In this document: one piece after another, positions 1 to 13,550 of the stretch
How the letters are laid out: the number at the start of each line of letters is the position of its first letter
Position numbering within the stretch: the stretch's first letter is position 1
Assembly: GCA_009760855.2 (NCBI GenBank)
Contig: WPIO01000139.1
Coordinates: forward strand, 62,001-126,000
DNA length: 64,000 nt
Direction: 5' to 3'
Source: Cristatella mucedo
Lineage: Eukaryota; Bryozoa; Phylactolaemata; Cristatellidae
Program-made: the position numbers and the translations under genes
Notes under the pieces: model-generated
Seen by the model: the letters and a program-made list of their open reading frames with translations, nothing else
What the model was told of the DNA's origin: nothing
Database searches by the model: none

Positions 1-1
1 C

Positions 2-175
2 CGCTGGCCCAAATCAAGGATGGACACGGGCAAGTGTTGCCTTGCTTCAGTAAGGTTCTCAGTGGTCCAGAGAAGAGTTACCAAGTCACGAGGAAAAAAC
101 TGCAAGTCATTAGAAAACTGCTTTTTCCTTCACGAACTCAGTCCCGAGATCGTGGATATCATATCCCGAGGTAGG
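2..175 (+). pseudogene. Ty3/Gypsy-type RNase H remnant (copy A)
   Basis: The plus-strand frame reads through a stretch with the pattern of Ty3/Gypsy RNase H: a GxVL..FSK.LS..E..Y.VTRK.L order, in which the 'SKVLSGPEKSYQVTRKKL' portion is clear. RNase H removes RNA from the RNA/DNA hybrid during reverse transcription. The frame ends at a TAG near 173. The 5' part of the element lies outside the window. A weak cysteine-rich stretch near 560-660 could be the integrase zinc-binding region, but it is too degraded to call. Confidence 0.55.
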
Positions 176-2799
176 CGATCCTTTATTTCAGGTCCAAGTG
201 GTAGTGCTAGCCTTGATGGCTCCCGTGAGCTTTTAGAATATAAGTTGCTAAATCCACAAGTAGTTCACCATCTTCACTGACTATGGTACTCTGCAATGGC
301 TTCCCACCCTTAATGACCTGGAGGATCAGATTTCTCAATTTATAGCACGATTTGACCAATGTGATGACGTAATACAGTGTGTATGTGGACCGGCTAATGA
401 GAATCGACACAGTTTCATTCCCAGACCTACAATATTGTGGGTAAACTACTACTACATCATTATGGGTAAACATTTCACCCATTTTACCTGTGGGTACAAA
501 TTTTACACAGGAAAGAGATCGAGGTGTGACTGGGTCCTTGCACAGCATGTTTAAATATGATGCTGAGGCTTTCGGAGACGTGCCACGAATGCATGAGGAG
601 GACAAATAATTGCAACAAAGCTGCAGTGGTTGCAAAAAAGCCGGTCGCGTCCGGTGTAGGAGAAGGACTTTGTCGCCACAAAGTCACAAAGTATTACTGG
701 TCGCAATGGAACCTATGCAGATCCCACCAGGGAATCACCGAGTGGCTAGATACCAAGCCTTGGTGCCTGGCAAGATTTCACTGATAGTTACGGATAAAGT
801 GCACAATAACCTGCAGATTGACGCCTAGGGGCTGAAAAGACACTAAGCGATCTGAGGCAGCGTTTTGCTAGGCAGCATGCGATCTGATAGAGGAGTGGTC
901 AAAATTCTGCCGGGTACGTTACATAATGAAGGGCCCCATGTCGAACCGAGGGCAGCCATACGGCTTCAGCAAGTGGGCACTCCAGTGAACGAGTTGCTGT
1001 TGGTAACGTCGGCTTTACGACAAATGCGTGTCAACAAGAACAACTGAGCCGTAGTAGTTGACTTAAAAAGGGGAGCGAGAGCATGAGCGATTCATGACCA
1101 AGATTTGATAATCATTGCTCATGCTACACCCAATTTTAGCTTACGATGTATAAATCCATAGCCATTCCTTGTATATTCCTACGTAATTGTCTGTCACATG
1201 TAAATTGACTAGTATGACCATGGCTAATCTAAAAAGCTAAGGATGCAAGCAAATCTTGACTAAAGCCGGCTAATACTGTCACTGCTGGCATAAAGGTAGA
1301 AACGGAAAACTAACACGGCACTTTTTAGAATTTATGTCACAACCAATCGCTAAAATAACAGCTTTTAATATAATTTAAGCTGACGAATGAGTTTCCATAG
1401 AGTTGGTGTCTTCGAGTGATACAGCACACTGATTAATGTAGCCAGGCGGTTACAAGATTTCGCTCAGATATCCTAGTTACTAATACACGTATGGTAGTTG
1501 TCAACCGTTCCATAAGACTATTAATTACTGCCTACAACGCCACGTCGATAGGCATTGGTTTCACTTCGGTGTGGAGGTACAGTTTTATGTCACGTTTTTC
1601 TATACTAAAATCTATAAAAAGGCCTTTGGTGTAGCTTTGCAATACGACAGTTGGCTCACTTAAATTATTAAACGTTAACCTACAATTACTCTAACTAAAG
1701 GTTTCAATTAAAAATTTAGGCCAATATGTTGGGTTTTTAATATTATTTTATTGATGGGTACCATTTCACGATGCATGCAAATCAACTATATTGATTAATT
1801 AGAAAGTGGGATGGGCGTTAAAGGATGATGCCATCATGTCCACTAACTAAGTTTGTTTTGCCCTAACAGGCATTGAAGCTATCAAAAAAGCTGAAGATTC
1901 AGATAATACATTATCCTATCGTCTGCTTAATTAAGACAGTAAAATGAATAACGGAAATCGTTCGATAGAGAGCTGGTGGATGGATGACTTCGACTTCCTC
2001 AAGTTCAGGCAGAAGCTCCCTGATGACCCAGGAAGATAACTTCTAACGGCATCTAGTCTAAAACCTTATGCGACTGCCTTTGGATTTCCGCCTCTTACAG
2101 GTCCGCTCAGGCTAAAAACCGCTACACTACTAATCATCTATCATTAGTTTGCAAAGGAAATGAAGGTTGGTGCATTTTGCTCTGGAGGCGTGGCACGTGA
2201 GACGGGCTACTGCATCCGGATTCACATTCCCTCAGTTATTTATGCCAGAAGAGGCAGGTGGTGGATTGAGGAAGCTTTAAGCAAACCACTTGGCTCTCAG
2301 ACCTGCAGTTTTCCAAATTTACAATTGGTTGAGTCACTAGCGATCAGGTCTCGATTAAAACCATGCTTCCCACCACTGTCTGTCCCTGGCTTTTTAAACT
2401 AAGTTACCGACGTATTTTCCGGCTTTCGTTTAACTGAGGATAGGACGATAGTATGCTACAGACTGCATTTGATTTCACAACCTACTTTGTAAACGAAACT
2501 GGCAATATCTTTTCTTTACTCTCTGGAGAAATTCGTTAGGTCAAGGACATTTACAATACTACTATTTTCGGTGGCATGTCCTTGATTTTTCCGAATTACA
2601 TAAACGTGCCCCATTAACTAAACACAGGCTAAACGCAGCTTTTATAAGTCCCGGTGATCTGTCAGCCTAGCTATTTTCAAAGACTTGTTTATCTTGTTAG
2701 CAGGAAGCTTAGAAAAGCCAGAACATTTTTTTAAACACAAAACCTGAAATCCTGCCAGTCAAGTCTGTTACTAGTTTAGGTGACAGTAATAAATTGCTA

Positions 2800-4950
2800 T
2801 TTGATTGCAAGCTTGCTGAGGTTCTCGATCCCGGTACCAGCAACGGTTTACAAATCATCAACCTTTCCAGTTGTAGAGGTTACACACATTCTGGCCTTCA
2901 TCAGCACTCCAACTGAATCAATCATCGATTATTAACCCATGTCATTCACCAGAAATTGTTCGAGGTTGCTTCAAACAAAGTAGTTACCTTAATAACCTCT
3001 ACTATGATGAAAAGAATATCCCGAAGACCCTCTGCTGCCTTTACTGGCAAAAAGATGTAGCCTAGCCAAAACTGAGATATTGATGACTCTCTAGAAAACG
3101 AATATCTACCCAAGTCATTCAAATTGGCCACCTTTAGACAATTTGCAATCGCCTATTTTGAGAGAATTTGAATAACCAGCTCCAAGCATGCGCTGTAAAA
3201 AAAATTGCCTGAATACTTTCGGCCTGCAAGTAATGTCGCTCAACTGAATCTTCCATACTCAGTGCCACCGAACAACAACCAATTCAGAATCCATTTTTTG
3301 TTCCGGTTATACTTGATCTGTCGGTAGCGTTTTACACTGTGGATCACTATATCCTACATAAACGATTGACAGCAGCAATTGGTCTCATTCACACAGTGTT
3401 GGTTGGGTTCGAATGGTCCTCGAGCAATTATGTTCAAGCCTTGTTATGTTATCGTCAAGTGTCGTTCACCAAGCTTGTCATCTATTGAGTGACACAAGGG
3501 ATTGTTTTCGGTTTTTAGCTATCTCAATTTACGTTGAAATTCTTAGTAGTGTGATTTGGATTATTGGGATTTGCTATCATTTCAATGCTAACGATAGTGA
3601 GCAGCGTTTCTTGTTCAGACCAACCAAATCTGCAGGAGCGAATGATACACGGCATTCTTGCCTTTTACAATTGCATTCCTAAATGCCCCAAAAACTTTGT
3701 AGGCTAATCGCAGAAGAGAATCTGGCTTCTACTCAAGGTATGGCCTAAAGGGACCGCTGGGCTATCTGACTTAGATATTCTAGTTGGTAATACAGTTGTG
3801 CAAATTTCAGCAGATGCTGGGAATTTTGGAGTCTACCATGAAAACTGCCTGCATTGTAATAGTTTTATTTAAAAGACAGGCTCCATAGATAGCCCTTCTT
3901 TCTTATCCCTATCTAAAATTAAAAATTGTTTTTTTTCACAGCTTCCGGCAAGAACTAAATGTGCTTCCTGTTTTTGTCAAGATGGGTTATTGCTATTCAT
4001 TTTGTTTGGGCTCCCAGATAAAACCATTAAGCATTTGTAGCGGGTGATGAATATGGCGGTAAGGCCAGTCAACAAGTCCCAGTGGTTCAGCCAAGTTCCT
4101 TCTGTGCGAGCAGCAATAACTCCCGGTTGATCAACAGATGCAGAGGGTTGATCAACGGATCTAGAGTCAAGTTCTTGGCCTGACACGGCAAGGTCCGATG
4201 TGGCTCTCTTCATTCCTACCTAGTACATTGCCGCACTAGGAACGTCTACAATTGGCGATGGAAGCTTTTGCTCTTCAGTTTACAGATTCATTCCGAAATG
4301 CTGAATCAAGTACATCGATTCTTTACTTGCAGAAAGTATCGGCTCCTATTCAACCGTCCGTAGCTGGTGCTTTTGTGCAATTTAATTGTTTGATTGCCCT
4401 TCTCTCAAGTTACTGGGCTTATCCATATTTCTCTGTAGCATAACAAAAAGAGTTTCAGGAGCTACTTCAACGCCGAATACTGCTTAGGCTTGAATCAAAC
4501 CTGGAAAAAATTCGCTGAGTAACAAACTATTGGTTTGCGTGGCTCTGAGAAGATGCAAACGGAGTTACGTCAACTTTCTGAAGGGTAGAGTGAAGTCTCA
4601 GGTGTAATCTTAGGGGTAGACAATACCCAATTTACTGCATGGGGCAATGTTTCTGGCATGGATGCACAGGCCATAAAACCTGCCATTTGAAGGTAGCAGA
4701 CTGTCGTTTACCTATTTATAACAGCATTTAATAGGTCCCTGTGATTTATTCTTCATCTGCATGTGCTTTCTGACACTGTGCATGCTTCCTCTATCGATAC
4801 TTGATTGCTGACTCGATGCATGCAACTATGTTACTCTCGGTGTTTATTGAGCATGCTACCACTAACAATTCAATCTCGCTTCATTTAAAGCTAAGTAAAG
4901 TATATAAAAATAGGTCGAGTTCTTTAAGAGAGCTCTATCAAATATGCTAT
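2800..4950 (+). mobile_element. Degraded L2/CR1-like LINE, plus strand (in copy A)
   Basis: A broken reverse transcriptase is readable in mixed frames at about 3,290-3,690. It includes the end of the AFDTVDH-like block, a region equivalent to GVPQGSVLGP, and the active-site strand, here 'YHFNANDSEQRF' where the family has YADD. The end at 4,740-4,950 matches the shared LINE 3' tail of this window. Stops and frameshifts make it non-functional. Stretch 4,000-4,700 holds nothing recognised. Confidence 0.6.
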
Positions 4951-5109
4951 TACTGATATAGCTGAACATGTCAAAATTACTTGGATGAGCAAGTTTATGT
5001 AAAGCATACATATTCAAATGCAACATGGGTTTAAGCGACGTATATTTTAAATATTACTAATGATACATTTGTATATCACCCTCAAATTACTGACTCTGTT
5101 TCTTGCAAC

Positions 5110-5520
5110 GTTACTGGTGCTTTATAGACAGCATCACCAAATGAATGGTAGTCACATCCGGAAACAGTAGGCACCGTGCGAGCTTTCACACACCCACAAG
5201 CACGAATCTTTAGGACCTACTAAATGCTATTGCAAAATAATGTTCTATACATTTATGTTTCAACTTCGTCAGGGCCGGGACGTTATGATTGCCATCGGAA
5301 GTGGGTTCCAGGCTTTGGGACTACACAAGCTAAAGGCATGTTGTGCACTGATTTTAATGTTCATAAGAGGCTTGGATAAATGGTTCGAGTCAGAGCACTA
5401 GTTCCTTGGAATCTTGGCCTGGTGGGTAAGTAGTTCTGATGGGTAGGTTGGGCCAGATAGCGAAGAGACCGGTGAGTTAGTGAGACTACCTTGAAATTTA
5501 TTTCGATTCTAAGAAAGATT
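5110..5520 (-). mobile_element. LINE 3' fragment, minus strand (copy A)
   Basis: The complement resembles the C-terminal ORF2 end and 3' UTR of the LINE copies at 24,029-24,601 and 55,785-56,100. The shared block lies just upstream of the 3' tail and contains the antisense of the Lys-rich terminal stretch. It is tail-to-tail with the plus-strand LINE ending at 4,950. Confidence 0.5.
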
Positions 5521-5529
5521 CTAAATTCA

Positions 5530-6900
5530 ACGAATTTGTAGCTTTAGCTTATTTGAAATGTTGTTGCTGGTGGAGCTCTATAATACAAAGTCCTTGATAT
5601 CCAAAATTAATTAATATTGCATAGCATGTCATCACGGATATTAGTACTACAGTAAATTTAACGTAAATGCAACAGCGAGATAACCACCGAGCTCAGATTT
5701 AATACTCTCGGCATGCGGCTGGGCACGGAGCTTCAAATGTCAATCAATATTTAAGGTGTTTTACTTGTGTAATCAAGTTTAGATTAGGGTACATTGAGCT
5801 TCACAAGATAGAAGGAGGGAGTAAATATTTTAGTGCAGTACCAGCTTTTTCTTCAGAATGATAGCCAATAACTTTTTGATTGGTGTTCGTCGTAAGAGTT
5901 GATGCCAACGTCGACAAAAACGTACACTCAGAGGCAGGCACAGCGGCAGCAGTAAATACGCGTACGCAAAACCGCCTACGCAAGTTAAAATTCTCAAAAT
6001 TCTCAAATTGTAATGTTTATTATCAGCAAGCAATAACTTACTTTGATTTTTCGTTTGTTACTTAAGGCGAGCTTTTTTCATGGCCACCAGTGGCTGGCTG
6101 TGGTATTTCTGGCGATGACCAGTGCTGTTAATGTGCCAGTATTTTTCAGAAGGAATGCAGACGCAACCGTAGTCAAATGCATTGGAAGAGGTCATCGTGT
6201 TTTTGGATAAGTATGTTTTATCACTTCTAGTTAGGTTTTTGTAAGTTTGGCCTACGAATTTGAATAGCGAGCGGTTAATCGGCAAACCTAGCCCAAGCAA
6301 GATTTTGTGCGACAGTGATTATCGCCCTTATAAATTACGACTTTACCGTAAAAGACACGAGCCCGACCGCATTCACTGTCTTGGAGCAACGGTCAGCTGG
6401 TCGGTGAGTCCTAGCGCTGAGCGTGAGTTACTTTAAGCCTTTGAATGAGTCAGTTGGAAGTCGCCTGACGTATTAGCCTTAGAATATGTGGTACTATTTT
6501 CGTGTTCATAGAACAAGGTGTCGTTAGTGCTTCGTATTCAGTACTTTTTCCTAGTCGTGGGCGTAATGCAAACTTCAGGGCTTCGCACATTGTGCACATG
6601 TGCACGTTGTGCCGCTAGCCATTGCAGCGAGGGTCACGTGATCACAAAACTGTTGTCGCATGTTGGGATTTATTTCGCATTTTGGGCACCTGCCATGTGT
6701 TCGGCCTGTCGTTTGCAGTGGCTGACAATGGGATAAAACCCTGTGGGGTGACCTGCATGTGATGATACTTACAGTGAGAGACTTGCCTCAACCAATTTGA
6801 GTACCAACACTAGTATGCAGATACCCCCGAGTAAATCATCCGTTTGACTAAGGCAAATGCTGGTAATTGAAGACGGCTCAGCGTTACAATAAACGAAAAG
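5530..6900. other. No gene recognised
   Basis: AT-rich DNA between repeat copies. Only short unsupported open frames on both strands. No splice-flanked coding stretch, RNA gene or repeat boundary could be supported. Confidence 0.4.
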
Positions 6901-6975
6901 CACCAAAAAAGAGGTTCAGTTCTCTGAGGGCACTTTAGCAAATGCATTATTATTATTATGATTATTGCATTCACA
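6900..6975 (+). repeat. LINE 3' tail with (ATT)n, plus strand
   Basis: The conserved LINE 3' core (a GAG-TTCTCTGAGGGC-like stretch) is followed by a short ATT run. It is a short fragment without coding sequence next to it. Confidence 0.6.
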
Positions 6976-7384
6976 GTGCCAATTAGAAGAGCCCGAAGAA
7001 AGAACAGAGTCTTCGAAGCGTTTTTGCGTGCTGTCTTTTCATCTTGAACTAAGGTATGAGGGCCTAAAAACGTAAATATAGACACTGGAGGAATCCGAAG
7101 GCAATCCTTGGAGGATACGATTGCATGGCTTCCTGATCTTGAGGTCAATGTAGAGGAGATTATGTACGTTACAAATGAAATTTGCGCTCAACAATTATAA
7201 ACGTTCATTGGAGCAAGTGGTTTGAACACGTTTAAGCACATGCATGGTGGCATCGGAAAGAGCGATCGGACCGAACTCCAGAAAGACCAAACTGTACTGC
7301 TCTGCCCACGTCGTTTTAGCTACCGCCCGCCTCAGCTGCAGCAACCACCCCAGCTGCAGCGACAGCAGCTACCACTGCTGCTCG

Positions 7385-7720
7385 CCTTATTATAATAATA
7401 ATAATAATTCACTTGATAAAGCGCCCTCAGAGAACTCAATCTCTCTCTAGGCGCTTTACATTTGCTGTAAAGTGAAATGCAATTGAATGGTAAGTAAAAT
7501 CATGCTTGAAAAACAAACGAGATGAATAATATGGTTAGGGGTGACATGCACAGGGTCAGCATACAAATGTGGTTAGTGGCAGCATGCACATTGTCAGCAC
7601 GCATAAACACATCAAAGACGAATCACAGGGACCCACTAAATGCTCTTATTAGAGACCATCCTTCCAACCTATGTATCCTTCCAATTATACTGTGTTCATT
7701 AGATCTCAATAGAAAATGAT
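7385..7720 (-). mobile_element. LINE 3' end, minus strand
   Basis: An AAT repeat is followed by the complement of the shared 3' hairpin core at about 7,405-7,460, then the 3' UTR motif rich in GCATGC and 'GGTCAGC' that precedes ORF2's end in other copies. It reaches the antisense of the ORF2 terminus near 7,620-7,690. The 5' part is missing, as in typical truncated LINE insertions. Confidence 0.7.
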
Positions 7721-8040
7721 CTTCACTTGATCACCTAATTGTAAGTCGAACCCCTATAGGAGACCAGAGGGTTTTAACGAATTCAGTGAAAGATTTGTTT
7801 TATAAAACACCAATATTAAGGCCACACCAGTTCAGATTATATAAAAATGTATATAAGAGGCGTGTTATTAACACGAAATACCACACACGCACATATATAT
7901 ATACGTATAGATGTACTATTTGATAATCATTCATTGAAGCAGGGGAAAATTTCTTACCTCGGGGAGGGAGGTAATGCGGGGGGAATCCTAAGGCCCAACA
8001 GGGGGGATGTTAGCAATGGGAGAAACTTCCGGAAGAGGGA
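7720..8040. other. No gene recognised
   Basis: Low-complexity AT-rich DNA with a short purine-rich G-run near 7,960-8,010. Nothing else is recognisable. Confidence 0.35.
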
Positions 8041-8050
8041 AATGTCTTAC

Positions 8051-8180
8051 AACCACTGGCCCAATTCAACGATGGACACGGACATGTGTTGCCCTATTTC
8101 AGTAAGGTTCTAAGCGGTCCAAAGAAGAATTACCAAGTCGCGAGGAAAGAAATGCAAGCCAATTTAAAACGGCTTTTCCC
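8051..8180 (+). pseudogene. Ty3/Gypsy-type RNase H remnant (copy B)
   Basis: This is the counterpart of the remnant at position 2 in copy A. The frame contains 'YFSKVLSGPKKNYQVARKE', the conserved C-terminal part of Ty3/Gypsy RNase H. Upstream reverse transcriptase was not recognised. The sequence decays into stops downstream. The identification rests on one motif seen in two copies. Confidence 0.55.
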
Positions 8181-10849
8181 TCATCGAGTCCGGTGTCTAA
8201 GTCGTAGGGTTCAAATCCTGAAGTAGGCAATCCGTTATTGCTGGTGCAAGCAGTACTGCTAGCCTTAATGGCTCACCGGGAGCTATAAGAAAAGGAGCTG
8301 CTAAATCAGCTAGTGTTTCATCATCTTCACTGACCACGGGGCTCTGCGATGGCCTCCCACCCGTAAAGACCAAGAGCATCCGATTTCTCAATTGGTTGGA
8401 AGATTTGACGAATATGACTACATGATACAGTATATAGCTGGACCGGCTAATGAGAATCCCAACCATTTGACTTCCAGACTGTAAATTATTGTGAATAAAC
8501 GCTTTACCCGGAAGAAGAGAGATCGAGATTTTTTGTATGCTAGCACAGTAGGGTTGAAGATGATGCAGAGGCTTTTGGAGAAATGCCGAAATAGCATGCT
8601 AATGACAAAGGCCAGCAACTATACTGCAATGCTTACGAATTAGCAGGTCGTGTCCGGCATAGGAAAAGGTCTTTCGTCGCAACAAAGTCACAAAGTATTT
8701 GTGGTAGAAATGGAACATATTTAGACTTCACCGGGGAATCACCGAGTTGCTGAATGCCGAGTTAGCTCACCTTGGTGTCCGGCAAGGATTCACGGATAGT
8801 TATTGATGAAGTGCACGATAACCTGCAGGTTGAAACCGAGGGGCTGAGACGCTGAGTCATCTGAAGCAGCGTTCTACTATGTAGCATGAGATCTGATAAT
8901 GAAGAATGGTCGAAATTCAGCGTGGTCTGTTATATAATGAAGGGCCCACGACGAGCCAAGGGCAGCATTACAGCTTGAGCAAGTCGGTGCTCTGGTGGAA
9001 CGAGTTGCTATTGATGCCATTGGCTTTTCGAAGAATGAGTGTCAACAGGAACGACTGCACCTTGGTAGTTTACTTCGTACGAAGAGTGGGAGCATGAACA
9101 ACTCATGACCAAGATTGGATTACCGTTGCTCATGCTACACGCAATTTTACCTTGTGATGTATATATAAATAGCCACGCCTCTGCTCATGGTACTCCTACG
9201 TAATCCTCGAAAACATCTGAGCTGACACGTAGGACCACGGATAATCTGAATCGCTAAAGATTTATGCAAGCTAGGCGAAAGCCGGCTAAGATTGTTCTAG
9301 CTGGTGTACCGTAGAAAAGGAAAATTAAAACGGCACCCTTTAGAATTTATTACGGGAATAGCAGCGAAATATAACAGATTTTGATATAATTTAAGTTGAA
9401 AAGTAAGTGTTTATAGGATTGATGTCTTCAAGTGATAGTGCACACTGATTAATAGAGCCATGTGATTGTCGGATTTTGCCAAATATCCATGCCAATAATC
9501 CACGTATTTTAGTTGTCAACCGTCCCAAAATAAATTCAATTACTCCTAACAACGCCACGTCGATGGGCATTGGTTTCACTTCGGCGCAGAGGTGCAGTTT
9601 TATGTCCGTTTTTTCTACAGAAAAATCTACAAAAAAGCCTTTCGATGAAGCTTAGCAACACGACAGTTGGCCCAATTAAGTTCTTAAAAGTTGACCTGAA
9701 ATTACTCAAAGTGAAGCTGCCAATCAAAAAAGTGAAGCCAACATATCAGGTCTTTTTAATTTTGTATGTGCGGATACGATTTCAAAGTGCTTTTAAATAA
9801 ACTATATCAACTAATAACAAACTGGGATCTACTTCAAAGGTTGCCACTGTGTCCACAAACCAAGTTTGTTCCGTCCTAACAGGCATCGAAGCAATCAAAA
9901 GAGCTGAAGATTCTGTGAAGAAATTATTCAATCGTCTGCTTAATTAAGACAGAGAAATGAAAAACGAAAATCTTTCGATTGAGAGCGTGTGGATGACTTC
10001 GACTTTCGGGATTTCAGGCGAAAGCTCCCTGGTGACACAGGGAGATAATTTGTAACGGCGTCTAGTCTAAATATGCATGCAACAGACTTATAAATTCCGT
10101 CCGGTATAGGTCTGCTCACGCTAAAAGCCGTGGGGCTACTAATCGGCGATCATTAAACGTCCAGGAGATAATGCTTGATGCATTCTGCTCTGGCTGCGTA
10201 GCATGTGAGAGGGATTACTGTATCCGGATTCACATTCTCTCAGTTCATGTGGCCAGAAGAGGTGGGAAGTGGATTGATGAAGCTTTTAACTAGTCACTTA
10301 GACCTGCATTTTTTCAAATAATTCATCGTTTGAGTTAGCTGCTGTCTGGTCACGATTAACGACAGTGCTTGTCCAAATTGTCTGCCCCGGCATTCCAAAC
10401 ATATTTATAGACGACTTTTTATGTTTCCGTTTAACTGACGATAAGAGGATAGTTTGCTACGGTCTCCATTTGACTTCAAAATTTACTCTTTTAAAGCGAG
10501 TGACAGTCAGGTGCTTTCGTTACTGTACAGTCTGGAGATAATCGTTCGTTCCGTGAGAATTGTAATATCATTGATTCCGGTGACCATGTCCTTGAGTACT
10601 TGTCCTTGAAGCTTAATTACGAAAACGTGCTGCTGAAGCTAAGGGCAGGCTATAACCAAGCTTTCAGAAGTCTCGGTCAGCTAAGGGCCTAGCTAATGTC
10701 AAAGACTTGTTTGCGTCTTTAGCAGGAAGCACAGAAAAGCCAGAATTTATTTTCAATGCAAAAGCTTAAACCCTGCATGTCTGATCTTTTACCAATTTAG
10801 AGGACCATAATCTATTTGCTATTGGATTGCGAACTCTCAGAAGTTCTCA

Positions 10850-12950
10850 CTCCTGGTACTAGCAACAGTTGACAAGTCATCAACCTTCCTAGTTATAGAT
10901 GTTAGACACATTCTGGCATCCGTACAGCCCCCAACTAAATCTATTATTGAGTCTTAACCAATGCCGTTCACGAAAAATTCTCTAAGATCGATTCAAACGA
11001 AGTATCTACCTTGATAACATCTACTATGATTAAAATAATCTCCGGATAACCCTCTGCGGCTTTTACCGGCTAAAATAACAAGGCCTAGCCAAACTTTGAG
11101 ATCCTGATGATTCTCGGGAAAACAAATTTCCGCCCAAGTCATTCGAATCGGCCACCATTAGACCACTTAAAGCCCGGATTAGATTTACATTTCCTAGCAA
11201 ATGATTATCTCCCAGTTTGCATCTGCCTTTTTGAAGAGAATTCGAATAACCAGCTCCAAGCATGCACTGTAAAAAATTGCTAGAATAACTTCAGCGTGGA
11301 TTCAAGTGACATAACTAGTCTTATGCTGCTCTAATCAGTGTAACTAAACGAAAACCAATCCAGAATCAATGTCCTTGCTCCGGTTATATTTGATGAGTCG
11401 GTTGGGTTTGACACTGCCGTACACGTTAGACTACTTAAACGAATGACTGCATCTATCGATCTCATCAACAGAGAGTCGATTGGGTTCAAATAGTCCTCGA
11501 ATGATCACATTCAATCCACGTCATGTTGTCGTCAAGTGTCGCCCACCAAACTAGTCTTAATGAGTTACATAAGGGTAGGTTCTCGGTTTTTGCTATCTCT
11601 ATATACGTTGAAATTCGTGGAAAAGTGATTTGGACAAATGAGTTTGGGTATCATTTCAATGCTGACGATAATTGGCTGCATCTTTTTAGAACAAATAATC
11701 TGTATGAGCTAATGACACGGCATTCTTGCGTTTTAGAGTTGCGATCCTAAATTTCCCATACATTCCGTAGACTAATCGCAGCACAAAATCTCGCTTCTAC
11801 TGAAAGAACAGCCTAAATGGACAGCTGGACTATCTGACCTAGATATTCTAGATGGAAATACAGTTGTGCAAACATCAGCAGGCTCTCGGAATTTAGGAGT
11901 CCTCCCTAAAAAAACACCTACATTGTGATAGTTTTATTAAGAAGACGGCATCTACCTATAGCCCACCTTTCTTATCCCCCTCTACAATTAAGAACAGTCT
12001 TTTACAGTTTCCCGCAAAAACTAAACGTGCTTCATGGTTTTGTCTCTGTTGGGGTATTACTATTCGTTTTATTTGTGCTGCCAAAAAAAACCTTAAGCAA
12101 TTGTAGCTGGTGATGAATGTTGCAGCAAGGCTAGTCAACAAGCCCCAGTGGTTCAGCTAAGTTCCTTCTTTGCGAGAAATAATGGCTCCTGGTTGGTCGA
12201 CTGAAAGAGTACATAGTCAAGTTCTTAGCCTGACACGACAAGGTCCGCCGTGGTTATTCTCATTCCTACCTAGTTAACTGCTGCACTAGTTACGTCTACA
12301 ATTGGCGAAGGAAGCTTTCACTCTTCCGGTCAAAGAGTTTATTCCCAAATTCGGAATCAGACACATCAATTCTTCGAATGCGACAGTGGCACATTCTTTC
12401 TTGCAATCCAGAGCTGGTGCTGTCGTGCTACTCTATTCTTTGATTGGCCTTCCCAAGTTGCTGTGCTTCTCAATTGTTCTGTGTTGATGGGAATAAAGTG
12501 TTTTGGGTACAACCTGAAAACCGAATGCAGATTTGGATTTAAGCAACCTTTTCAAAAATCCGCTGCATAACACCCTCTTGGTGTGAAGTCTCGAGTTGAA
12601 CATTAGAAGTTGACAATACCCAATTTACTGCATGGGAACAATTTTACACCATTGCTGCATAGGCGGTAATACCTGCCAGTCGAAGGTAGTGGACTGTCGT
12701 CCACCTATTTATCCTAGCACTTAGTAAGTTCATGTGATTCGTACTTCATGTGGTTATGCTTTCTGATACTGTGCATGCTGCCTCTAACCATACTTGCTTG
12801 CTGACTCAGTGCATGTAACCATGTTATTCTCGGCATTTATTGAGCATGCTACCACTCACCATTCGATCTTGCTTCATTTGCAGCATAGTAAAGCACCTAG
12901 GAAGAGGTTGAGTTCTCTAAGGGCGGGAATTAAATGTACTATTACTCTTG
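10850..12950 (+). mobile_element. Degraded L2/CR1-like LINE, plus strand (in copy B)
   Basis: The counterpart of the LINE in copy A. The reverse transcriptase active-site region at about 11,640-11,700 reads 'YHFNADDNWLHLF', keeping the double Asp that copy A lost. The 3' UTR and tail core lie at 12,720-12,950. Many stops and shifts show it is inactive. Confidence 0.6.
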
Positions 12951-13109
12951 CTCAAAATTTCAAACTTTCTCGGATTAGCAAGGTAATTAAAGGCATACAT
13001 ATTCGAGCGCTAAATGGGTTTAGGAGACTAGTAATGATAATCTTACTAATTACACATTTGTATATTACCCTAAAAAGCTTACTCTTTTTCTAGCCACTTT
13101 ACAGATGCA

Positions 13110-13550
13110 GTATACAGAAAAATTACCAAATGATTGGGGGTCACATCCAGAAACAGCAGGCGCCATGCAAGCTTGCACGTGCACACAAAAAACGAATCAC
13201 CAAGCACTACTAAATGCTATAGAAAAAATATGCGTTCTAGAATCGTTTTTCAATTCCTTCAGGGTTTAGGGAAAGTAATGATCGTGATCATAAGTGAGCT
13301 CCAGGCTTTCAGAACTTACCAAGTAACGGTGATCTGTGCACAGGTTTTGATGTTCGTACGAGGTACCGATAAACAGTTTGAGTCAGAACAGTGGTTTCTA
13401 CGATGTTTGGCCAGGTTGGCAAGTAGTTCTGATTGTAGGCAGGGGGCAAGAAAACTAACAGACCTGTTGGTAAGTGACAAAACCTTGAAGTCTAACTCAA
13501 TCGTGAGAATTTTAAGATTGGCAAGATATGGCTGGGATGTGGCAAAATGA
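13110..13550 (-). mobile_element. LINE ORF2 C-terminal fragment, minus strand (copy B)
   Basis: The minus-strand frame retains 'LDFKVLSLT', the C-terminal ORF2 motif found also at 24,029-24,601. It is tail-to-tail with the plus-strand LINE ending at 12,950. The same arrangement is present in copy A. Confidence 0.6.

Larger units (their letters stand above)
1..5520 (+). repeat. Diverged duplication unit, copy A (truncated by window start)
   Basis: This stretch matches 8,040-13,545 along its whole length at a near-constant offset of about 8.05 kb; examples are 20 with 8,071, 1,570 with 9,585, 3,582 with 11,654 and 4,251 with 12,304. The two copies share the same order: Gypsy-type RNase H remnant, non-coding DNA, plus-strand LINE reverse transcriptase, LINE 3' end, then a minus-strand LINE 3' piece. 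Because the nested LINE pieces are shared, the duplication came after they were inserted. Copies differ by many substitutions and small indels, so it is old. Which mechanism produced it is not visible. Confidence 0.8.
8040..13545 (+). repeat. Diverged duplication unit, copy B
   Basis: This is the second copy of the unit seen at 1-5,520, in the same orientation. Left homology reaches at least to 8,050, where copy A leaves the window, so the true left edge may lie further left. Right homology fades at about 13,545. The DNA between the copies (5,530-8,040) is not shared. Confidence 0.8.
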
